DNA of 16,394 bases from Actinomycetes bacterium (GTDB lineage: Bacteria > Actinomycetota > Actinomycetes > Actinomycetales > Microbacteriaceae). Below are positions 13,586 through 16,394 of the stretch, in pieces. The stretch is taken from assembly GCA_023428065.1 (NCBI GenBank), contig JAEYZI010000103.1, positions 1-16,394 of the forward strand. Reading direction: 5' to 3'. How positions within the stretch are numbered: the first letter of the stretch is position 1; every line of letters begins with the position of its first letter. The translations under genes were made by a program, and so were the position numbers. The notes beneath the pieces are model-generated. The model searched no databases and was not told the origin of the DNA. It saw only the letters and a program-made list of their open reading frames with translations.

Positions 13586-13591
13586 AGTGTA
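13586..13591 (-). promoter_or_regulatory. Candidate -10 box for the LAxTG surface protein gene
   Basis: TACACT on the minus strand is the best TAnnnT element between the oxidoreductase stop and the ATG at 13515, implying a leader of about 64 nt, the longest in the window. No convincing -35 box is present. Confidence 0.4.
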
Positions 13592-13624
13592 GGGCGCGCG
13601 GGCGCGGCGCAATACCCCCCGTTT

Positions 13625-14425
13625 TCAGGAATGCCGGAGGTGGCCCACGACGTCGATGAAGCGCCGGATGGAGCCCACGGAGTCGTCCACCGTGATCGCA
13701 CGCAACACGAGCTCGTCGACCGTTCCCGCGTACGCGTCGACGCCCGCCGCGAGCGACGCGGCATCCGTCGCGCGGATCGTCGAGTCGATCGCGCCGTGGC
13801 CCAGCCGCGCGAAGTTGGCCGCGTAGTTGGGGTAGCCCGCGTAGCGATTCGCCTCCGCCTCGAGCCGCGGCACGGCATCCGGATCGACGGCGGTGCGCGT
13901 GTAGAGCACGACGCGCGGGGCCGCACGACCGGCCTCGGCGGCGTCGGCGAGCGCCCGGTCGCGGGCCTCCGCGGCCGTCGCGGCGGTCAGCCAGCTCAGC
14001 AGGAGGCCGTCGAAGCGTTCGGCACCCAGCCGCCGCATGGCCGGGCCGAGCGCGCCGAGCACGAGCGGCACGTCGGGGAGGCGCTCGCGCAGGACCGCCA
14101 CGCCCTCGCGCACGAGCGGAAGCGGACGTCGAGCGGCACCCGAGCCGACGCCGAGCACGAGCCGCTCGCGCGGGATGCCGAGCCGCTCGACGTCGGCGGC
14201 CACGGCATCCGCGGGGCGACGGTCGAGCGGGATGACGCCCGTCGCGAGACGCAGCCGGGTGGTGACGGCCGCCGCCTCGGTGAGGCCCGCGAGCGCGTCG
14301 CCCGCGGGGGTGTCGTTGAGCCAGAGGGCGTCGAGCCCCGCCTCCTCCGCGGCGCGCGCGGCGGCGCGCACGACGTCGACGGGGACGCTGCCGGCGAGGC
14401 CGAGGGAGAGACGGGTGGCGCTCAT
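13625..14425 (-). CDS. LLM-class flavin-dependent oxidoreductase
   Basis: A 266-residue protein of the bacterial luciferase-like monooxygenase fold, which in actinobacteria uses FMN or coenzyme F420. Family features are the N-terminal LSLGLAG strand, the EEAGLDALWLND segment (27-38), TTRLRLATGVIPL (55-67), RERLVLGVGSG (86-96) and a C-terminal helix ending in IRRFIDVVGHL (253-263). It is shorter than the usual 290-340 residues, mainly in the insertion regions, so it may be a minimal member. The substrate is unknown. The ATG at 14425 overlaps the TGA of the upstream gene as ATGA, so the two are translationally coupled; the longer open frame to 14950 would lie in the body of that gene. A small 4 nt overlap of this kind usually means shared function or stoichiometry. 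Confidence 0.87.
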   Translation of the reverse strand: MSATRLSLGLAGSVPVDVVRAAARAAEEAGLDALWLNDTPAGDALAGLTEAAAVTTRLRLATGVIPLDRRPADAVAADVERLGIPRERLVLGVGSGAARRPLPLVREGVAVLRERLPDVPLVLGALGPAMRRLGAERFDGLLLSWLTAATAAEARDRALADAAEAGRAAPRVVLYTRTAVDPDAVPRLEAEANRYAGYPNYAANFARLGHGAIDSTIRATDAASLAAGVDAYAGTVDELVLRAITVDDSVGSIRRFIDVVGHLRHS

Positions 14426-15342
14426 ACGTCCAAGGATCCCAGGAAGTCGCCGAGCCCCCCGAGGAAGGCGCCGAGCCCCTCGGCCGCGTTGCCGAGGTCG
14501 GCCGCCGCGCCGAGGTCCACGTCGCCGAGATCGCCGAGATCGGGCAGCTCGGTCGCCGTCGCGAGCTCGTGCAGCTCGGCGGCGATGCTCACGACGTCGA
14601 CCGCGGCGCTCGCGAGGTGCAGGGCGACCTCGACCCCGTCGACGAGCCCGCCTGCGTCGCCGAGAGACGCGCGCGCCTCCTCGTAGCGCACGTAGAGCTC
14701 GCGCCGCCACTCCTTCTCGAGGCCGAACAGCACCGCGTACGGCAGCAGCCGCTCGTGCAGGTGCAGCAGGCCGACGCCGTCGAGCTCGCGCACCTCGGCG
14801 CCCTCCGGCAACTGGTGGAACGCGAGACGGTCGGCCTCCGCCCAGGCGATGTAGTCGCGCACGCCCCACAGGTGGTCGATGAGCGGATGCGCGGCATCCG
14901 TGGGCACGGTCGGCTGCTTGCGCCAGAACACGAGCGCCTTCTCGAACCACGCGCGCTCGCGCGCGAGGCGGGCCTCGACGAGGCGCGCGACGGACTCGCG
15001 GTGCGCGGTGCGCATCCGCTCGCCGATGCGGCGACGCGTCGACGGCGCGAGCGCCTGCACGGCGCCCACCCGCAGCGACGGGAACACCGCCTCGAGCACG
15101 GCGAGGTCGTCGCGCGCGGGGTCGGTGCCGTCGTCGGCGGGCACCGACCGCAGGCGCAGCTCGAAGCCGTCGCGACGCTTGCCGAGCTTGCGCACTCCGA
15201 TCATGCCGCGCACGGCGAGGTCGACGAGCGCGGCGGCGACGGCACGCTTCGAGTCGCCGAGCAGCTCCGCCGCGGCGATGACGCTCAGGCCCTCGGGCGG
15301 GGCGAACTGGGCGACGATGATGCGATCGGGTCTCGCGAACAT
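14422..15342 (-). CDS. Soluble protein resembling the C-terminal half of DUF2207 proteins
   Basis: A 306-residue protein without signal peptide or clear membrane segment. Several blocks match what I recall of the cytoplasmic C-terminal region of DUF2207 membrane proteins: FAPPEGLSVIAAAELL (13-28), AALVDLAVRGMI (37-48), FW...RDYIAWAEADRLAFHQL (about 139-178) and LLPYAVLFGLEKEW (199-212). The N-terminal beta domain and membrane helices usual in that family are absent; the ATG sits 6 nt after a TAGGCT -10 box, so the short form looks genuine. The tail (265-306) is rich in repeated DLG/LG units, in place of the Gly/Ser-rich end of the family. The wing-like N-terminus (residues 15-65) could be a helix-turn-helix. 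It is coupled by ATGA to the downstream flavin oxidoreductase. Function unknown. Confidence 0.82.
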   Translation of the reverse strand: MFARPDRIIVAQFAPPEGLSVIAAAELLGDSKRAVAAALVDLAVRGMIGVRKLGKRRDGFELRLRSVPADDGTDPARDDLAVLEAVFPSLRVGAVQALAPSTRRRIGERMRTAHRESVARLVEARLARERAWFEKALVFWRKQPTVPTDAAHPLIDHLWGVRDYIAWAEADRLAFHQLPEGAEVRELDGVGLLHLHERLLPYAVLFGLEKEWRRELYVRYEEARASLGDAGGLVDGVEVALHLASAAVDVVSIAAELHELATATELPDLGDLGDVDLGAAADLGNAAEGLGAFLGGLGDFLGSLDV

Positions 15343-15348
15343 CCGGCC

Positions 15349-15354
15349 AGCCTA
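15349..15354 (-). promoter_or_regulatory. -10 box of leaderless promoter for the DUF2207-like/LLM operon
   Basis: TAGGCT on the minus strand, identical to the radA box, is followed by GGCCGG (6 nt) and ATG at 15342. It supports the short DUF2207-like protein as a complete gene. Confidence 0.6.
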
Positions 15355-15369
15355 CGGTCGCAGACGCGA

Positions 15370-15399
15370 ACGGGGCGGGAGCACAAGCCCCCGCCCCGT
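15370..15399 (-). terminator. Hairpin terminator of clpC
   Basis: A perfect 10 bp GC-rich stem, ACGGGGCGGG with CCCGCCCCGT and a 10 nt loop, starts 18 nt beyond the clpC stop and ends before the promoter of the next gene. The stem is followed by only TCGCGTCTG, so it is T-poor, but stem strength and position make it the best terminator in the window. Confidence 0.7.
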
Positions 15400-15417
15400 C
15401 ACAGCGTCACCGTCCGG

Positions 15418-16394
15418 TCACCCGGCCGACTCGAGCTCCTCACCCTCGGAGGCGGATGCCGCCCCCACCGCGGCGGGCAGCTCGCGGCCCGGCTGGCGGC
15501 CCGTGGTGAACACGAACTCGCCGTCCACGAAGTCGACGTGCACGTGGTCGCCCGCGTCGAGGCGCCCGTGGAGGATCTCCTCCGAGAGCTTGTCCTCGAC
15601 CTCGTGCTGCACCGCGCGGCGCAGCGGACGCGCCCCGAGGGTCGGCTCCCAGCCGATCTCGATGAGGCGGGTCTTCGCGGCCTCCGTGATGTCGATCGTC
15701 ATGTCGCGGTCGAGCAGGCGCTCCGACAGCCGCTTGATGAACAGGTCCACGATCTGGCGCAGCTCGTCCTGCGAGAGCTGCGGGAACACGATCGTCTCGT
15801 CGACGCGGTTGAGGAACTCCGGCTTGAAGTGCTTCTTGAGCTCCTCGACCACCTTCGCCCGCATCGCACGGTAGGAGTTCTCCGTGTTGCCCTCGAGCGT
15901 GAAGCCCACCGGGCCGCCCGTGATGTCCTTCGTGCCGAGGTTGGTCGTCATGATGATGACGGTGTTCTTGAAGTCGATCACGCGACCCTGACCATCCGTC
16001 AGACGCCCCTCCTCGAGGATCTGCAGGAGCGAGTTGAAGATGTCGGGGTGCGCCTTCTCGATCTCGTCGAAGAGCACGACGCTGAACGGCTTGCGGCGCA
16101 CCTTCTCGGTGAGCTGGCCGCCCTCCTCGAAGCCGACGAAGCCGGGAGGGGCACCGAACAGCCGCGAGACGGTGTGCTTCTCGCCGTACTCCGACATGTC
16201 GAGCGAGATGAGCGCGTCCTCGTCGTCGAACAGGAACTCCGCGAGCGCCTTCGCGAGCTCGGTCTTCCCGACGCCCGTGGGGCCGGCGAAGATGAACGAG
16301 CCCGAGGGGCGCTTCGGGTCCTTGAGCCCGGCGCGCGTGCGGCGGATGGTCTTGGCGAGCACCGAGATGGCCTCCTCCTGACCGATCACCCGCT
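15418..16394 (-). CDS. clpC: ClpC AAA+ unfoldase, C-terminal part (5' end beyond the window)
   Basis: The last 325 or so residues of the Hsp100 ATPase that unfolds proteins for degradation by ClpP. Visible is the second AAA+ domain (D2): RVIGQEEAI at the window edge, Walker A GPTGVGKTE, the GFVGFEEGG pore-region loop, Walker B VVLFDEIEKAH, sensor-1 TTNLG, the KPEFLNRVDE arginine-finger region, and sensor-2 GARPLRRAVQ. The frame continues through the window end, so the GTG in VIGQ is not a start; the N-domain and first AAA+ domain are outside. The tail after the D2 domain (FVFTTGRQPGRELPAAV and on) is Ala/Glu-rich and ends in ELESAG. ClpC-type features rather than ClpB are indicated by the YGEKH/RRKPFSV context and the short C-terminus. 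A strong hairpin follows the stop. Confidence 0.95.
   Translation of the reverse strand, partial: RVIGQEEAISVLAKTIRRTRAGLKDPKRPSGSFIFAGPTGVGKTELAKALAEFLFDDEDALISLDMSEYGEKHTVSRLFGAPPGFVGFEEGGQLTEKVRRKPFSVVLFDEIEKAHPDIFNSLLQILEEGRLTDGQGRVIDFKNTVIIMTTNLGTKDITGGPVGFTLEGNTENSYRAMRAKVVEELKKHFKPEFLNRVDETIVFPQLSQDELRQIVDLFIKRLSERLLDRDMTIDITEAAKTRLIEIGWEPTLGARPLRRAVQHEVEDKLSEEILHGRLDAGDHVHVDFVDGEFVFTTGRQPGRELPAAVGAASASEGEELESAG

Noticed and set aside
11863..13659. Plus-strand open frame of 598 codons covering argA and the LAxTG protein
   Set aside because: It spans two genes on the other strand and an intergenic gap, is dominated by Arg/Gly/Ala, and shows no recognisable motif.
13516..13926. Upstream extension of the LAxTG protein to an earlier in-frame start
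   Set aside because: It would bury the signal peptide at residue 138 and overlap the oxidoreductase gene; the GGAG site and signal peptide support 13515.
14426..14950. Upstream extension of the LLM oxidoreductase frame
   Set aside because: The extra sequence is Arg/Ala-rich shadow of the DUF2207-like gene; the ATGA overlap at 14422-14425 and the family-typical N-terminal strand support the short form.
16387..16389. GTG at the right edge as the start of a short ClpC-like gene
   Set aside because: The frame continues past it to the window end and it lies inside the conserved RVIGQ motif of the second AAA+ domain, so it is an internal Val codon.
1..16394. Search for tRNA, rRNA, CRISPR repeats, IS ends, phage genes or a defence island
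   Set aside because: No cloverleaf-like segment, regularly spaced repeat, transposase or nuclease motif was found by reading; intergenic gaps are too short to hide larger elements.

Overview
The window is high-GC DNA (about 70% or more by eye) with GTG starts, strong G/C third-position codon preference, LAxTG-type sortase signals, an actinobacterial single-domain ArgA and TAnnnT -10 boxes placed directly before start codons. Together these point to an actinobacterium, most likely of the Microbacteriaceae. No tRNA, rRNA, CRISPR array, insertion sequence or prophage gene is visible, and no intergenic gap exceeds about 110 bp, so this reads as compact chromosome.

Layout. Positions 45-1791 (minus strand) hold a PEP mutase/isocitrate lyase superfamily enzyme and a cytochrome b-type membrane protein. 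A 96 bp divergent gap follows. Then come three plus-strand genes: rlmC (23S rRNA uracil-C5 methyltransferase), a small protein with a C-terminal membrane anchor, and radA. RadA ends 6 bp from the end of the next, convergent gene. Everything from 4927 to 16394 is on the minus strand. In transcription order this is: the C-terminal part of clpC, a soluble protein resembling the C-terminal half of DUF2207 proteins, an LLM-class flavin-dependent oxidoreductase coupled to it by ATGA, a sortase-anchored surface protein with an autotransporter-like beta-strand body, an ArgA-type GNAT, a single-pass Cys-rich extracytoplasmic protein, a large secreted protein with four tandem Ig/prealbumin-like modules, and an ATGA-coupled pair made of a membrane-anchored beta-propeller and a 16-17 helix membrane protein.

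The housekeeping genes (rlmC, radA, clpC, argA) surround an envelope-rich stretch (4927-13515) in which at least five proteins are predicted to be exported or membrane-embedded. The most interesting candidates for undescribed biology are the propeller/polytopic pair (4927-8585) and the predicted isopeptide-stabilised stalk protein upstream of it (8632-10920).

Two window-wide signals stand out. Seven of the thirteen visible starts sit 6-7 nt after a TAnnnT -10 box, which predicts leaderless mRNAs. The four clearly Shine-Dalgarno-led genes all encode membrane or secreted proteins. In addition, the hexamer GGATGC/GCATCC occurs about 48 times by hand count, roughly four times the composition-based expectation, while its C-to-T counterpart GGACGC/GCGTCC appears depleted.
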